Of a stretch of 38,841 nt of DNA, positions 24,434-34,996 are shown piece after piece. The notes under the pieces were generated by a model. It saw nothing but the letters and a program-made list of their open reading frames with translations, searched no databases and had not been told where the DNA came from. This DNA comes from a gamma proteobacterium symbiont of Ctena orbiculata (lineage in GTDB: Bacteria > Pseudomonadota > Gammaproteobacteria > Chromatiales > Chromatiaceae): contig QBVD01000010.1 of NCBI GenBank assembly GCA_003058525.1, positions 1-38,841 of the forward strand, given 5' to 3'. The position numbers were made by a program, and so were the translations under genes. The number at the start of each line of letters is the position of its first letter. Within the stretch, counting starts at the first letter, position 1.

Positions 24434-25630
24434 TTAGCCTATACCGCTGGTTATGACCCTGTTATATACGACTTGTTCCGCGATGGCACGCCCTTGCCTG
24501 TCGATATCGAGCAAAGCGCCTAGATCCTCGGCATTTTCAACCGGCATCCGCTGTAAGGTCTCATCAACCACCGAGGCAATATCGATAAAACCCAAACGCT
24601 CCGCTAAAAAAGCCTCTACCGCCACCTCATTCGCCGCATTCAGGATCACACTCGCCGTGCCGCCCGCCTGAATTGCCTGATAGGCAAGTTTCAGGCAAGG
24701 GTATCGCTGCAGATCAGGCTGATTAAAGTCTAGCCGTGCAACCTGGAACAGATCGAGGCTGTCGACACCCGATTCAATTCGCTGAGGCCATGCCAGGGCA
24801 TGTGCGATCGGCGTTCGCATATCGGGATTGCCAAGCTGAGCGAGTACTGAACCATCGACGTACTCAACCATGGAGTGGATGATACTTTGTGGATGCAGAA
24901 CTACCTGAATCTCTTCTGCATCGGCCCCGAACAGCCAGTGTGCCTCTATAACCTCCAAGCCCTTGTTCATCATGGTTGCGGAATCAACCGAGATTTTCCG
25001 TCCCATATCCCAATTCGGATGGGCACAGGCCTGTGCCGGAGTGACACTTGCCAATTGCTCAATCGGCATGGTACGAAAAGGCCCGCCAGAGGCAGTCAAC
25101 AGGATGCGTTTTACCCCGCCTGCGGTCAACTTCTCTTCCACTCCGGGCGGCAGGCATTGAAAAACCGCGTTATGCTCACTATCGATCGGCAAAATCTCTG
25201 CGCCATGGGCCGCCACTTCCGCCATAAACAGACTACCCGCGACCACCAGCGCCTCTTTATTCGCTAACAACAAACGCTTTCCAGCGCGCACCGCTGCCAG
25301 TGCAGGCAACAGCCCCGCCGCACCAACGATAGCTGCCATTACGATTTCGGCATCGGGTATAGCGGCTGCTATCTCCAGCCCTCGCAATCCGGATAATACT
25401 TCAGTTGATATACCTTTTTGACTTAAGCCTTTAGCCAACAGGTTTGCGGATTCCGTATCTGCCATCACCGCTATTTTAGGCTTGAAACGTTCACACTGAT
25501 GCAGCATGCCCTCCACATCACTTTTGGCCGTCAAGGCGACGATATGATATTTCTCGGGATGCCTGGCAACCACATCCAGGGTACTCACACCTATTGAGCC
25601 GGTGGATCCAAGTACGGTTAAACCCTTCAT
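24434..25630 (-). CDS. dxr: 1-deoxy-D-xylulose 5-phosphate reductoisomerase
   Basis: Second enzyme of the MEP isoprenoid pathway, 398 aa, converting DXP to MEP with NADPH. The NADPH motif GSTGSIG is at 8-14. The metal and substrate regions [21 protein letters not shown] and [18 protein letters not shown] are present. The start ATG shares one base with the cdsA stop (TGATG), and GGGAG lies 7 bases upstream. A GTG one codon earlier is unlikely. It feeds the downstream undecaprenyl pathway encoded by uppS in the same operon. Confidence 0.97.
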   Translation of the reverse strand: MKGLTVLGSTGSIGVSTLDVVARHPEKYHIVALTAKSDVEGMLHQCERFKPKIAVMADTESANLLAKGLSQKGISTEVLSGLRGLEIAAAIPDAEIVMAAIVGAAGLLPALAAVRAGKRLLLANKEALVVAGSLFMAEVAAHGAEILPIDSEHNAVFQCLPPGVEEKLTAGGVKRILLTASGGPFRTMPIEQLASVTPAQACAHPNWDMGRKISVDSATMMNKGLEVIEAHWLFGADAEEIQVVLHPQSIIHSMVEYVDGSVLAQLGNPDMRTPIAHALAWPQRIESGVDSLDLFQVARLDFNQPDLQRYPCLKLAYQAIQAGGTASVILNAANEVAVEAFLAERLGFIDIASVVDETLQRMPVENAEDLGALLDIDRQGRAIAEQVVYNRVITSGIG

Positions 25631-26445
25631 CACGCCTCTCCCAGAAGGATTAATCCAAACAGAAAAACAGGGGCTGCTGCTGTAAGGCTGTCTATCCGGT
25701 CCAACATGCCGCCATGGCCAGGTAGCAGTTGCCCACTGTCCTTGACACCCTGTAGACGTTTGGTCAGGCTTTCAAAAAGATCCCCCACCACTGATGCAAG
25801 CATGGTGATCAGACAGAGTAAGACGATCAACAGGGATTGGCCCAAACTGCCAGCCAACCAAAAAGAGAGAAAAACCGCACAAAGCAAGGCGCTCGCCATA
25901 GCACCATAGACACCTTCACGGGTTTTTCCCGGACTTACCTGGGGGGCAAGCTTATGTTTCCCCCAACGGTGCCCGGCAAAATAGGCACCTATATCCGCGC
26001 TCCAGATCAGGATCAGCACAAACAGCAGAAGTCCGGGACCGGTGGTGTGTATACGATGTATCGAGACTAACGCCAACCCGGCAGGTAGCAGTACGACAAA
26101 ACCTTCAGTTGCCCGCATCAGTAATCTGTCGGACTGTTGCTGGTCGGCGTGATAGCGAGTCAAGCGCCACACGACGAGTAACCACCACACCACAGAGAAC
26201 AACATCACTCCCGGTACCCATGCCGACGGTAGCAGATAATAGAGTGCAGCCAGACAGAGAACCAGCGAACCTGAATAGACTATCTGCAGGAATGAGGTTT
26301 CAATGCCGCTCAGCCGAGCCCACTCCCAGCCTCCGACTGAAACCACCAAGGCGACGATCAGCGCCAAGTAATGGTTTGGCAGCAGTAATACCGCTGCGAC
26401 AACCAATGGCGCAAGTATTAGGGCGGTGATAACGCGCTGTTTCAA
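25630..26445 (-). CDS. cdsA: Phosphatidate cytidylyltransferase
   Basis: Multi-pass inner-membrane enzyme of 271 aa making CDP-diacylglycerol from phosphatidate and CTP. The CDP signature [20 protein letters not shown] followed by GMLDRIDS is near the C-terminus. About eight hydrophobic segments are visible. I place the start at 26445 ([12 protein letters not shown]), which matches family N-termini. An ATG at 26499 has a better AGG ribosome site and would add 18 residues, so the start is open. Confidence 0.95.
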   Translation of the reverse strand: MKQRVITALILAPLVVAAVLLLPNHYLALIVALVVSVGGWEWARLSGIETSFLQIVYSGSLVLCLAALYYLLPSAWVPGVMLFSVVWWLLVVWRLTRYHADQQQSDRLLMRATEGFVVLLPAGLALVSIHRIHTTGPGLLLFVLILIWSADIGAYFAGHRWGKHKLAPQVSPGKTREGVYGAMASALLCAVFLSFWLAGSLGQSLLIVLLCLITMLASVVGDLFESLTKRLQGVKDSGQLLPGHGGMLDRIDSLTAAAPVFLFGLILLGEA

Positions 26446-26556
26446 CATGGGCGATTGAACGGCATTTTGCTTGTTAGTTGCCAGTAGACTGCACCCCATG
26501 TCGACCTGGTATCAAGCTGGCTACCGACATTTGACCGATACTTCATATCGAAGGCC

Positions 26557-27330
26557 TTAAGAGGCCTCTGCGGTCTGATCCTGGACCTGATCACCAGTGC
26601 GGCCGAAGCGTCGCTGTCGGCAGGAAAAATCGTGCAGTGCCTCATCCAGGGCTTTGCGGTTGAAATCAGGCCAAAGCAGGTCGGTGAAATAGAGTTCCGT
26701 ATAGGCACATTGCCACAATAGAAAATTGCTGATCCGCTGTTCACCGCCAGTACGGATAAACAGGTCCGGTTCGGGTAGATTGGTAATACAGAGATTTTGG
26801 GAAAAACGCTCCTCATCGATCTGATCTGGCGATATTTCTCCACTCTGTACCTGTTCAGCCAGCCGTTTTGCAGCCTGTGTTATGTCCCAGCGACCACCGT
26901 AGTTGGCTGCCACCTGTAACAACAAGCCCTGATTGGATGCGGTCTGCTGTTCAGCCTCGTCAATCTGCGCCTGCAGATTGGTGGCGAAGGCGCTACGATC
27001 ACCGATCACTTTGAGCTTAACATGATTCCGATCGAGACGACGAACCTCTTTCTTCAGCGACCTTAAAAAAAGATCCATGATGAGGTTGACCTCCTTCTGA
27101 GGCCGCTGCCAGTTCTCACTGCTGAAGGCAAACAGAGTCAGTACCGGAATCTGCAGTTCGACACAGGCCTCAACCACCCCACGAACCGCTTCCACCCCTG
27201 CAGGATGACCGGCATAGCGCGGAAGGCCGCGCTTCTTAGCCCAACGACCGTTACCATCCATGATTATTGCGATATGCCTCGGTAGTCGTTTCTCGACAGG
27301 TACAGATTCCTTTGTCGTGCCGTTAGTCAT
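26557..27330 (-). CDS. uppS: Undecaprenyl diphosphate synthase
   Basis: Cis-prenyltransferase of 257 aa producing the C55 lipid carrier for cell wall and polysaccharide synthesis. The motif IIMDGNGRWAKKRG with catalytic D25 is N-terminal. The FSSENWQRP and RTGGEQRISNFLLWQ motifs of the family follow. It comes after a 227-base gap from frr, larger than elsewhere in this operon, so it may have its own promoter. Confidence 0.97.
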   Translation of the reverse strand: MTNGTTKESVPVEKRLPRHIAIIMDGNGRWAKKRGLPRYAGHPAGVEAVRGVVEACVELQIPVLTLFAFSSENWQRPQKEVNLIMDLFLRSLKKEVRRLDRNHVKLKVIGDRSAFATNLQAQIDEAEQQTASNQGLLLQVAANYGGRWDITQAAKRLAEQVQSGEISPDQIDEERFSQNLCITNLPEPDLFIRTGGEQRISNFLLWQCAYTELYFTDLLWPDFNRKALDEALHDFSCRQRRFGRTGDQVQDQTAEAS

Positions 27331-27557
27331 TACCCTAGAATCCCCGGTTGAGTGTTACTACCGGCGTATCGCCGTGGATAGCCGCACAGCGGCTCGTTGA
27401 ATAAGGTTTTATGAGGGTTGGGATTGGTAAATTCTGTCCTGTGCGCATTGAATTCATGAACATTGATTCAGTATAGGTGGAATTCACCTGTTGGATGAAC
27501 CAGATTTTAGGACCTTAAACAGAATTTATGCCAAAAAAACCGTTGCACAGGCCCCGG
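27331..27557 (-). terminator. frr-uppS gap with possible weak terminator
   Basis: Just downstream of frr on the minus strand a short GC stem (AGCCG with CGGTT, about 27534-27555) is followed by a run of seven T. This may be a weak or partial terminator. A second inverted repeat AGGTG-GAATT-CACCT is at 27475-27489. No gene is supported in this gap. Confidence 0.35.
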
Positions 27558-28115
27558 CTAAATTTCCATGAGGTCTTTCTCTTTCTCAGCCAACAGCTCG
27601 TCAACCTGCCCGATATGCTGATCTGTCAAACCCTGGATTACATCCTGACCCCGTCGCTCGTCATCTTCGGAAATCATCTTCTCCTTCACCAAATCCTTAA
27701 GATCATGGTTGGCATCACGACGGATGTTCCGAATCGCCACTTTGGCACCCTCGGCCTCATGGCGTACAACACGTATCAGGTCTTTACGCCGCTCTTCGGT
27801 CAAGGGGGGCATAGGTACCCGAATGACAGTGCCGGCACTCATGGGATTGAGGCCTAGATCGGAAGTAAGAATCGCCTTCTCAACAATAGCCACCATGCTC
27901 TTTTCCCAAGGAACGACAGTCAATGTTCGCGCATCCTCGACATTGATATTGGCAACTTGACTGATTGGAACGTCTGAACCGTAATAATCTACACGAATGT
28001 GATCCAACAGACTGGGATGAGCCCTTCCTGTGCGCACTTTGGCTAATTCATGCACCAAAGACTCAACACTCTTGCCCATACGGGTATTAGCATCTTTCTT
28101 AATGTCGTCTATCAT
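27558..28115 (-). CDS. frr: Ribosome recycling factor
   Basis: RRF, 185 aa, which with EF-G splits the post-termination ribosome. The full-length family pattern is visible: N-terminal helix [20 protein letters not shown], the [12 protein letters not shown] turn, the domain II segment [14 protein letters not shown] and the C-terminal long helices. It starts one base after pyrH ends. The order rpsB-tsf-pyrH-frr is highly conserved in bacteria. Confidence 0.98.
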   Translation of the reverse strand: MIDDIKKDANTRMGKSVESLVHELAKVRTGRAHPSLLDHIRVDYYGSDVPISQVANINVEDARTLTVVPWEKSMVAIVEKAILTSDLGLNPMSAGTVIRVPMPPLTEERRKDLIRVVRHEAEGAKVAIRNIRRDANHDLKDLVKEKMISEDDERRGQDVIQGLTDQHIGQVDELLAEKEKDLMEI

Positions 28116-28116
28116 G

Positions 28117-28839
28117 TCAGCCGCCTTTTACCACTAGTGAACCGATCTCTTCTCCCTGCATCAAGCGCATGAGAGCACCTGGATCATTAATATTCATGAT
28201 GCGAAGTGGCACCTCATTATCCCGACAGAGGACGATTGCCGTTGCATCCATCACCTGCAGGTTTTCCGCCAATGCCCGATCATAAGTCAATTGAGGATAA
28301 AAGACAGCTTGTGGATCCTTTACCGGATCAGCTGAATAGACGCCATTGACCTTGGTCGCCTTGATCATCAGGTCGGCTTTTATCTCCACAGCACGGAGAC
28401 TGGCTGCCGAATCGGTCGTGAAATAGGGATTGCCTGTACCGGCCGCCAGAATCGCCACCTTACCTTCATCCAGTGCACAGCGCGCACCTCTCGCAGTAAA
28501 GATCTCACACACATCAGGCATCTGCAGCGCAGAAAACACCACAGCATCGACATCAATCCGTGACAGTGCATCCTGCATCGCCAAAGAATTCATGACGGTT
28601 GCCAACATTCCCATGTGATCGCCGCGCACCCGGTCGAAACCACCCTGCGCCAAGCCAGCACCGCGAAAGATATTGCCGCCTCCGATCACCAATCCGATCT
28701 GAATGCCTGCATTCACCAGCTCCATGATCTCTTCTGAAACCCGTCGAATGACAGCAGGGTCGATACCGAAATCCCCTCCGCCCATGAGGGCCTCGCCACT
28801 GAGTTTAAGGAGAATGCGCTGGCAAATCAGATCAGTCAT
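28117..28839 (-). CDS. pyrH: UMP kinase
   Basis: Amino acid kinase family enzyme of 240 aa phosphorylating UMP to UDP. The N-terminal KLSGEALMG motif, the GGGNIFRG loop and the [12 protein letters not shown]-like segment (here [12 protein letters not shown]) are all present. It lies 17 bases after tsf. UDP derivatives feed the UDP-sugar-dependent lipid A steps encoded further along. Confidence 0.98.
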   Translation of the reverse strand: MTDLICQRILLKLSGEALMGGGDFGIDPAVIRRVSEEIMELVNAGIQIGLVIGGGNIFRGAGLAQGGFDRVRGDHMGMLATVMNSLAMQDALSRIDVDAVVFSALQMPDVCEIFTARGARCALDEGKVAILAAGTGNPYFTTDSAASLRAVEIKADLMIKATKVNGVYSADPVKDPQAVFYPQLTYDRALAENLQVMDATAIVLCRDNEVPLRIMNINDPGALMRLMQGEEIGSLVVKGG

Positions 28840-28856
28840 TTATATCCTTATCCGGG

Positions 28857-29741
28857 CTACATTTTTGCCTGCGCCAAAACCTCTTCCGCAAAGTTTTCCT
28901 GCTTCTTCTCAATTCCCTCACCAACCTCGAAACGGGTATATTGGATGATCGAGGAGGCGTTGCTCTTCAGCAATTTTTCCACCGTAGTATCCGGATCCTT
29001 GACAAAGGCCTGACCAAGCAATGTGTTTTCAGCCAGGTACTTACGCATACGACCATCCACCATTTTGGCAACGATCTCATCCGGCTTTCCACTCTCCTTT
29101 GCCTGAGCGGTTACGATATCGCGTTCCTTGTCGAGCAGATCCTGTGGCATCTGCTCAGCAGAGAGACTGATTGGATTGGTAGCCGCAATATGCATAGCCA
29201 GATCCTTGCCAAGTGCCTCATCCCCACCATCGAGCTCCAGTACGACACCGATGCGCGAACCGTGTTGATAGCTGGAAAGCTTACCGCTACTGGCCTGGAT
29301 ACGGGAAAAACGACGTACGTTCATATTCTCACCGAGCTTCGATACCAGCGCTTCGCGAGCTTGATTCACCGTGGTGTCCTCGCCCTCGTGCAGCGGCAGT
29401 TCCATCAATCCCGCAACATCCTCTGCACCGCCAGCCAATACCCGCTCGGCAACCGCCTTTGCAAATGAAGTGAAATTGTCATCTTTTGCGACAAAGTCTG
29501 TTTCGCAGTTGACCTCAACCATTGCTGCCTGGCCGCAGTCTTCGCTGAAGCTGATGACAATCACCCCTTCAGCGGCAATGCGCCCGGCCTTTTTGGCCGC
29601 TTTGGCCTGCCCGGATTTGCGCATCTGCTCAATAGCGGCATCGATATCACCATTGGTCTCAACCAGTGCCTTTTTGCATTCCATCATGCCTGCGCCTGTA
29701 CGTTCGCGCAGCTCCTTAACCAGAGAGGCTGTAATCGCCAT
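28857..29741 (-). CDS. tsf: Translation elongation factor Ts
   Basis: EF-Ts, 294 aa, the nucleotide exchange factor for EF-Tu. It has the N-terminal UBA-like domain ([19 protein letters not shown]), the [12 protein letters not shown] signature of the core domain at about 79-90, and the C-terminal module. It is 104 bases after rpsB, the normal pairing. Confidence 0.98.
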   Translation of the reverse strand: MAITASLVKELRERTGAGMMECKKALVETNGDIDAAIEQMRKSGQAKAAKKAGRIAAEGVIVISFSEDCGQAAMVEVNCETDFVAKDDNFTSFAKAVAERVLAGGAEDVAGLMELPLHEGEDTTVNQAREALVSKLGENMNVRRFSRIQASSGKLSSYQHGSRIGVVLELDGGDEALGKDLAMHIAATNPISLSAEQMPQDLLDKERDIVTAQAKESGKPDEIVAKMVDGRMRKYLAENTLLGQAFVKDPDTTVEKLLKSNASSIIQYTRFEVGEGIEKKQENFAEEVLAQAKM

Positions 29742-29845
29742 AGTCTGTCTACCTTAAATAATTAAGCTGAAATTTGTTAATTGCGGAGGCTGGGATATGG
29801 ACATCTACCAATCGCCAGCCGGCATCCCCGAGCTTAGTCACAGCT

Positions 29846-30595
29846 TCAGGAACTGCCTTCCGATACCTCTACAAACTCTTCGTTGCCATTGCCGCCAACC
29901 ATGGTTGCGGCACTCGCACGACCTTCGAGAATGGCTGCAGAAGCCCCTTGCACATAAAGCTGAATTGCTCGAATTGCATCATCGTTGCCGGGGATCACAT
30001 AGTCGATACCATTAGGGTCATTGTTGGTATCAACCACACCTATAACAGGTATACCCAATTTACGCGCCTCGGCCACGGCATTCTTCTCGTGGCCAACGTC
30101 AACTATAAAAAGCGCATCAGGCAGGCCATTCATATTCTTTATGCCACCCAGGCTCCGCTCGAGCTTTTCCAGCTCTCTGCTCAATCCCAGGGTTTCCTTT
30201 TTGTTGAAGCGTTGCTCAACGCTTCCGTCTTCAAACATGGACTCCAGTTCTTTCAGCCGCTTGATTGACTGCTTGATGGTCTTGTAGTTTGTCAGCATAC
30301 CGCCCAACCAGCGATGGTTGACATAGGGCATGCTGCAACGATCTGACTCTTCCCGAATCACATTCTGTGCCGCACGCTTGGTTCCTACGAAGAGAACTTT
30401 ACCGCCGTTGGCGGAGAGGGACCCGATGAAATTCATCGCATCCTTGAACAGTGGCATGGTCTTTTCAAGATTGACGATATGAATCTTGTTGCGATGACCA
30501 AAGATGTAGGAACCCATTTTGGGATTCCAATAACGGGTCTGATGCCCGAAGTGCACGCCAGCCTCAAGCATTTGGCGCATTGATACTTCACTCAT
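29846..30595 (-). CDS. rpsB: 30S ribosomal protein S2
   Basis: Small-subunit protein of 249 aa. [20 protein letters not shown] at the N-terminus, the [16 protein letters not shown] block and the PDALFIVDV segment are diagnostic. It is the first gene of the long minus-strand housekeeping operon. It is preceded by a region with a strong palindrome that may be part of its control. Confidence 0.98.
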   Translation of the reverse strand: MSEVSMRQMLEAGVHFGHQTRYWNPKMGSYIFGHRNKIHIVNLEKTMPLFKDAMNFIGSLSANGGKVLFVGTKRAAQNVIREESDRCSMPYVNHRWLGGMLTNYKTIKQSIKRLKELESMFEDGSVEQRFNKKETLGLSRELEKLERSLGGIKNMNGLPDALFIVDVGHEKNAVAEARKLGIPVIGVVDTNNDPNGIDYVIPGNDDAIRAIQLYVQGASAAILEGRASAATMVGGNGNEEFVEVSEGSS

Positions 30596-30888
30596 GAGTG
30601 ACTCCTAATTGTATCGGGTTATACCTCCACATATCCCATGGCCCAACCATAAGAGACTGATTAATAAGTAATTATTACTTATAATCACGACATCTTCCGG
30701 CACCCAGGCCCATGTGTCGATATGTGTGTGTCGTTTGCCGCCGTTAATACCCTAAGTCTTACAGCGGATTTAGTACGCCGAAGCGTTTGCGATTCGGCGG
30801 GGCGTTTTATACCATAACCTGCTTGTTGCGACAATCGCGCAGAATCCCCCTAGCCCCTTCATTTCCCCGGATTTTTTAGCATTTTCAA
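30596..30888. promoter_or_regulatory. Divergent rpsB/map control region with two inverted repeats
   Basis: A 9-bp inverted repeat around one base (ATAAGTAAT-T-ATTACTTAT, 30664-30682) lies 70-90 bases upstream of rpsB. S2 is known to control its own leader in enterobacteria, so this may be an operator or leader structure. A perfect 7-bp stem CGCCGAA/TTCGGCG (30776-30799) lies on the map side, near a weak promoter-like TTGCGA/TATACC pair (30787-30813, 15-base spacer). Confidence 0.4.
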
Positions 30889-31680
30889 ATGGGTATCACA
30901 ATAAAAACCGCCGAAGAGATCGAAAAGATGCGTATCGCCGGAAGACTGGCGGCTGAGGTATTGGAGATGATCGTTCCTCATGTCCAACCTGGCGTGACCA
31001 CACAGGAACTGGATCGCATCTGTCATGAATTCATCGTAAATGAACAAGACGCCATCCCGGCACCGCTCAATTATCGAGGATTCCCCAAATCGATCTGCAC
31101 CTCGGTGAATCAAGTCGTCTGCCATGGCATACCCGGAGAGAAGAGGCTGAAAAAGGGGGATATCGTCAATATCGACATCACTGTCATCAAAGACGGATAC
31201 CACGGCGATACCAGCAAGATGTTCTGTATCGGTCAACCCTCGGTGTTGGCCAAACGTTTGATTGAAGTGACGCAGCAGGCGCTCTGGATCGGTATAAACA
31301 AGGTCAAACCCGGATGCCATTTGGGTGATATCGGTCATGCCATCCAAACCCATGTGGAGAGCTACAATTACTCAATTGTACGTGAGTACTGTGGGCATGG
31401 TATCGGACGTGAGTTTCATGAGGACCCCCAAATTCTCCACTATGGGCAACCCGGGACGGGCGTCGAACTTAAGCCGGGGATGTGCTTTACCATCGAACCC
31501 ATGGTGAATGCCGGTAAACAACAGGTGAAACTCAAACCCGACGGCTGGACAGTGGTAACCAAGGATCGCAGTCTCTCGGCGCAATTCGAACACACCATAC
31601 TGGTCAAAGATAATGGTTTTGAAGTACTCACACTGCGAGATGAAGAGCGCGGTAAAATCCCTTCCATGGGATCAAACTGA
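30889..31680 (+). CDS. map: Methionine aminopeptidase type I
   Basis: Removes the initiator methionine from new proteins; 263 aa. The pita-bread metal ligands can be placed: two aspartates in NIDITVIKDGYHGD, the histidine in GHGIGREFHEDP, and glutamates in FTIEPM and QFEHT. It is divergent from rpsB, the normal arrangement in gammaproteobacteria, and precedes glnD by 7 bases. Confidence 0.97.
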   Translation: MGITIKTAEEIEKMRIAGRLAAEVLEMIVPHVQPGVTTQELDRICHEFIVNEQDAIPAPLNYRGFPKSICTSVNQVVCHGIPGEKRLKKGDIVNIDITVIKDGYHGDTSKMFCIGQPSVLAKRLIEVTQQALWIGINKVKPGCHLGDIGHAIQTHVESYNYSIVREYCGHGIGREFHEDPQILHYGQPGTGVELKPGMCFTIEPMVNAGKQQVKLKPDGWTVVTKDRSLSAQFEHTILVKDNGFEVLTLRDEERGKIPSMGSN

Positions 31681-31687
31681 CTGAACA

Positions 31688-34321
31688 ATGATCGACTTCG
31701 CGTCACTGAATCAGGCATTCGCAGAAGATGGCTCTCCCATTCAGCCATGCAAGGTCATACTCAAGCACTATAAGGAAGGCGTTGAAGAACGCTTCTCCAC
31801 CGGACAGACCCCCATCAGCAAGCTTGTCGCCGAACGCGCTCAGCTGATCGATGAAATCCTGGTCCGTGCTTGGAATCGCTATCTGGACATCTCCATTGAA
31901 GCCTGCCTGGTTGCCGTTGGGGGATATGGGCGTGGTGAGTTACATCCGGCTTCTGATATAGATCTGTTAGTCCTACTAGACCATGAGGATCTGTTTGAAT
32001 CATTCAAGGATCCTCTCACACAGTTTCTTACCCTGCTCTGGGACATCGGCCTTGATGTCGGCCACAGTGTTCGAACTCTTGACGACTGCGTTCGAGAGGC
32101 CGACCAGGACATCACTGTTATGACCAATCTGATCGAATCCCGTCGCCTGGTTGGTTCGGCGCGGCTGTTCAGTGAAATGCTGGAGGCCACCGGACCTGGT
32201 CGGATGTGGAACAGCCATGATTTCTTCGAGGCCAAATGGAACGAGCAACGCGTTCGCCACGCCAAACACGATGACACTATCAGTAACCTGGAACCAAACA
32301 TTAAAGAGAGTCCCGGAGGTTTGAGGGATATTCATATGATTGGGTGGGTTGCGAAACGCCATTTCAAGACCAAGAGTTTGCATGACTTGGTGGAACACGC
32401 CTTCCTCACGGAAGCCGAGTATCATACCCTGATCGAGGGACAGGAGCATTTGTGGCGGGTAAGATTCGCGCTCCACTTGCTTACCGGTCGCCACGACGAC
32501 CGATTGCTTTTCGATCATCAACGCACACTCGCTTCCTATCTGGGTTATGATGCAGACCATGCCAACATGGCGGTCGAGTGCTTCATGCGCGACTACTATC
32601 GTACCGTAATGGAGTTGAGCCGTCTCAATGAAATGCTGTTGCAGCATTTTCAGGAGGATATTCTTTTCAAGGGTGAACTGGGTGAACCGGTTTCCATCAA
32701 TAAACGCTTTCAAAAACGCGGCTACTTTCTCGAAGTCACCCATAAGAATATATTCAAGAAATATCCTACCTCCCTTTTGGAGTTGTTCTTGATAATGCAG
32801 GAAAATCCCGAGTTGAGAGGAGTCAGAGCCAGCACTATTCGCCTTGTACGCAATCATACCTATCTGATAGACGAAAAATTCCGCCAAGACATTCGCGCAC
32901 AAAGCCTTTTTATGGAGATCCTGCGCCAACCGTTTGGTATTACCAGCGCCCTTAGGCGCATGAATATTTATGGCATACTGGCAGTCTACATACCGATATT
33001 CGAAAATATTGTCGGCCGAATGCAGTATGATCTTTTTCATGTCTATACCGTTGATGAACACACCCTCATGGTGGTTAGAAATCTGCGGCGTTTGACCACG
33101 GAAAAGTATGCTGAAGAGTACCCACTCTGCAGCCAGTTGATGAGCACCCTTCCAAAAGAAGAACTTATTTATTTGGCGGCAATATTTCATGATATCGCCA
33201 AGGGACGGGGTGGCAATCACTCAGAGCTGGGCGCTATCGATGCCTATGATTTTTGCCGATTACACCATTTAAGTGAATATGACAGCCACTTGGTCGGTTG
33301 GCTTGTACGTAATCATTTGGTTATGTCTATGACCGCCCAACGCAAAGATATCACCGATCCAGAGGTGGTACAGGAGTTCGCGTCACTTGTAGGCGATCTC
33401 AACCGATTGACTTATTTGTACTTGCTTACCTTTGCGGACAGTAGAGCGACAAATCCTGCAGCCTGGAATTCCTGGAAAGACTCACTATTGCGTGACTTGT
33501 TCAATGCGACACACCGGGCTCTGATCAGGGGACTGGATAATCCACTTGCACAGGATGAGTTGATAGAAGAAAAGAAATCAGCAGCGTTGCATCAATTGAC
33601 GTTACAGAGTATTTCAGACGAAGCTATCAGCGATTTATGGGCGACCTTTACCAAAGAGTACTTCCTCACACACTCTCCAAATGCCATACAACGGCATACG
33701 AAGGCAATCATTGATACTCCAAAAAGTGTACTGCCATTAATACAGATGCGCCAGACGGAAAAGCGTGGCGGAAGTGAAGTGCTGATTTATTGCTTGGACA
33801 GAGACAATCTATTTGCCGTTACGACTATGCTGCTTGATCAACTGGCACTATCAATTGTCAATGCAAGGGTAATGAGTACATCCGACGGTCATTCACTTAA
33901 TTCCTATCTTGTACTGGAGCAGGATGGCAGTCCGGTGGAAATTGGTCAACGCAGCGGAGAAATCATTGAGACACTCTCTGATGGCCTTCGCTTGGAAGGT
34001 ACCCAGCCATTCAAAGTAACTCGGCGCATTCCCCGAAAAAACAAGCATTTTGACCACGAGACGTTTATCTATTTTACCCAGGAACCAAAGCTGCAAAGAA
34101 CAACTATGCGCCTGGTCACATTGGATCGACCAGGCCTTTTGTCGAATGTTGGTCAGGCTTTTGCAGAGTGCAAGATCAGACTAAAGCACTCCAAGATAAC
34201 CACACTCGGGGCACAGGTAGAGGATATATTTTTTATTACAGACAGGGATAATCAACCAATCTTGGATGAAGAGAGATTGAATTGCCTGAAAAACGCAGTC
34301 GTAGAGAAAATGTTGGAGTAA
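31688..34321 (+). CDS. glnD: Bifunctional PII uridylyltransferase/uridylyl-removing enzyme
   Basis: Nitrogen sensor of 877 aa that adds UMP to PII proteins when glutamine is low and removes it when high. The nucleotidyltransferase motif GGYGRGELHPASDIDLL is at 78-94. The HD domain motif FHDIAKGRGGNHSELG starts near 500. Two ACT domains sit near 700-770 and 805-877. All active sites look intact, and the length is normal. It is probably co-transcribed with map. The 263 AT-rich bases that follow contain no gene and no clear terminator and mark the start of the low-GC region. Confidence 0.97.
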   Translation: MIDFASLNQAFAEDGSPIQPCKVILKHYKEGVEERFSTGQTPISKLVAERAQLIDEILVRAWNRYLDISIEACLVAVGGYGRGELHPASDIDLLVLLDHEDLFESFKDPLTQFLTLLWDIGLDVGHSVRTLDDCVREADQDITVMTNLIESRRLVGSARLFSEMLEATGPGRMWNSHDFFEAKWNEQRVRHAKHDDTISNLEPNIKESPGGLRDIHMIGWVAKRHFKTKSLHDLVEHAFLTEAEYHTLIEGQEHLWRVRFALHLLTGRHDDRLLFDHQRTLASYLGYDADHANMAVECFMRDYYRTVMELSRLNEMLLQHFQEDILFKGELGEPVSINKRFQKRGYFLEVTHKNIFKKYPTSLLELFLIMQENPELRGVRASTIRLVRNHTYLIDEKFRQDIRAQSLFMEILRQPFGITSALRRMNIYGILAVYIPIFENIVGRMQYDLFHVYTVDEHTLMVVRNLRRLTTEKYAEEYPLCSQLMSTLPKEELIYLAAIFHDIAKGRGGNHSELGAIDAYDFCRLHHLSEYDSHLVGWLVRNHLVMSMTAQRKDITDPEVVQEFASLVGDLNRLTYLYLLTFADSRATNPAAWNSWKDSLLRDLFNATHRALIRGLDNPLAQDELIEEKKSAALHQLTLQSISDEAISDLWATFTKEYFLTHSPNAIQRHTKAIIDTPKSVLPLIQMRQTEKRGGSEVLIYCLDRDNLFAVTTMLLDQLALSIVNARVMSTSDGHSLNSYLVLEQDGSPVEIGQRSGEIIETLSDGLRLEGTQPFKVTRRIPRKNKHFDHETFIYFTQEPKLQRTTMRLVTLDRPGLLSNVGQAFAECKIRLKHSKITTLGAQVEDIFFITDRDNQPILDEERLNCLKNAVVEKMLE

Positions 34322-34584
34322 TTATGTGAAATATAACTCTTTAATCTACATTATATTTTATTACATTATGCATTTTTTAAACTATGTAGCGCATATTCAG
34401 CGTGTCATCAACGTACAATATGTACAAGCAGAATTTTAGTATTCACTAATTTTCATTATATCCTTTTTTTGCATGTGTTTATTACCTTTAACCGATATTT
34501 TTTAACTATTAGGATATATTTCACTGATTTACGGACATTTTATGTGATATTAATGTCTGTATAGAATCAAGGGAGCTTTACCGC
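34322..34584 (+). other. AT-rich spacer after glnD
   Basis: Strongly AT-rich stretch marking the change from core genes to the accessory polysaccharide region. I see no gene and no GC hairpin followed by a T-run. GGGAG lies about 9 bases before the next ATG. Confidence 0.4.
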
Positions 34585-34977
34585 ATGTATCACAAGCTTT
34601 TTATTTTCATAAGTATGCTTAGTTTTGCAATGCTATTTCAAGGCTGTGGCGGCGGTGGCGGCAGTTCTGGCGGCGGCACGCAGGACCCGGTTACCTTTAC
34701 TGCCTACACAGATCTTTCATGGATATCCCCTAAAACACGAACAGATGGTAGCTATCTCTTATCAACCAGCATTGCCGGCTATAAGGTCTACTATGGAGAT
34801 GATAATGACAATCTAAAACTTCTTGTCGATATTCAAGGTACTGGAATGGATGAATACCGTATTGGTGTACCAACTGCTGGAAGTTATTTTTTTGCGATAG
34901 CCGCTTATGATACACAAGGAATAGAAGGCGAATTATCTAATATTGAACTTAAGGATGCTATCTCCTTAGACGATTAA
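34585..34977 (+). CDS. Small Gly-tract lipoprotein with FnIII-like domain
   Basis: Protein of 130 aa. A signal peptide of about 20 residues ends at FQGC followed by a glycine/serine tract, a layout frequent in outer-membrane lipoproteins, with C21 the lipidation site. Residues about 38-122 resemble a fibronectin type III module: a W-x-x-P start, AGYKVYYGDDNDN, and SYFFAIAAYDTQGIEGELSN. Such small domains occur beside exosortase and polysaccharide loci. Role unknown, perhaps surface adhesion or sugar binding. It converges with the ATP-grasp gene 19 bases away. Confidence 0.75.
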   Translation: MYHKLFIFISMLSFAMLFQGCGGGGGSSGGGTQDPVTFTAYTDLSWISPKTRTDGSYLLSTSIAGYKVYYGDDNDNLKLLVDIQGTGMDEYRIGVPTAGSYFFAIAAYDTQGIEGELSNIELKDAISLDD

Positions 34978-34996
34978 TTCTACTGTTATTAACCCT

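Noticed and set aside
32000-33220. 406-codon open frame on the minus strand inside glnD
   Set aside because: It lies fully antisense to glnD, whose domains and motifs are complete; its sequence shows no recognisable domain.
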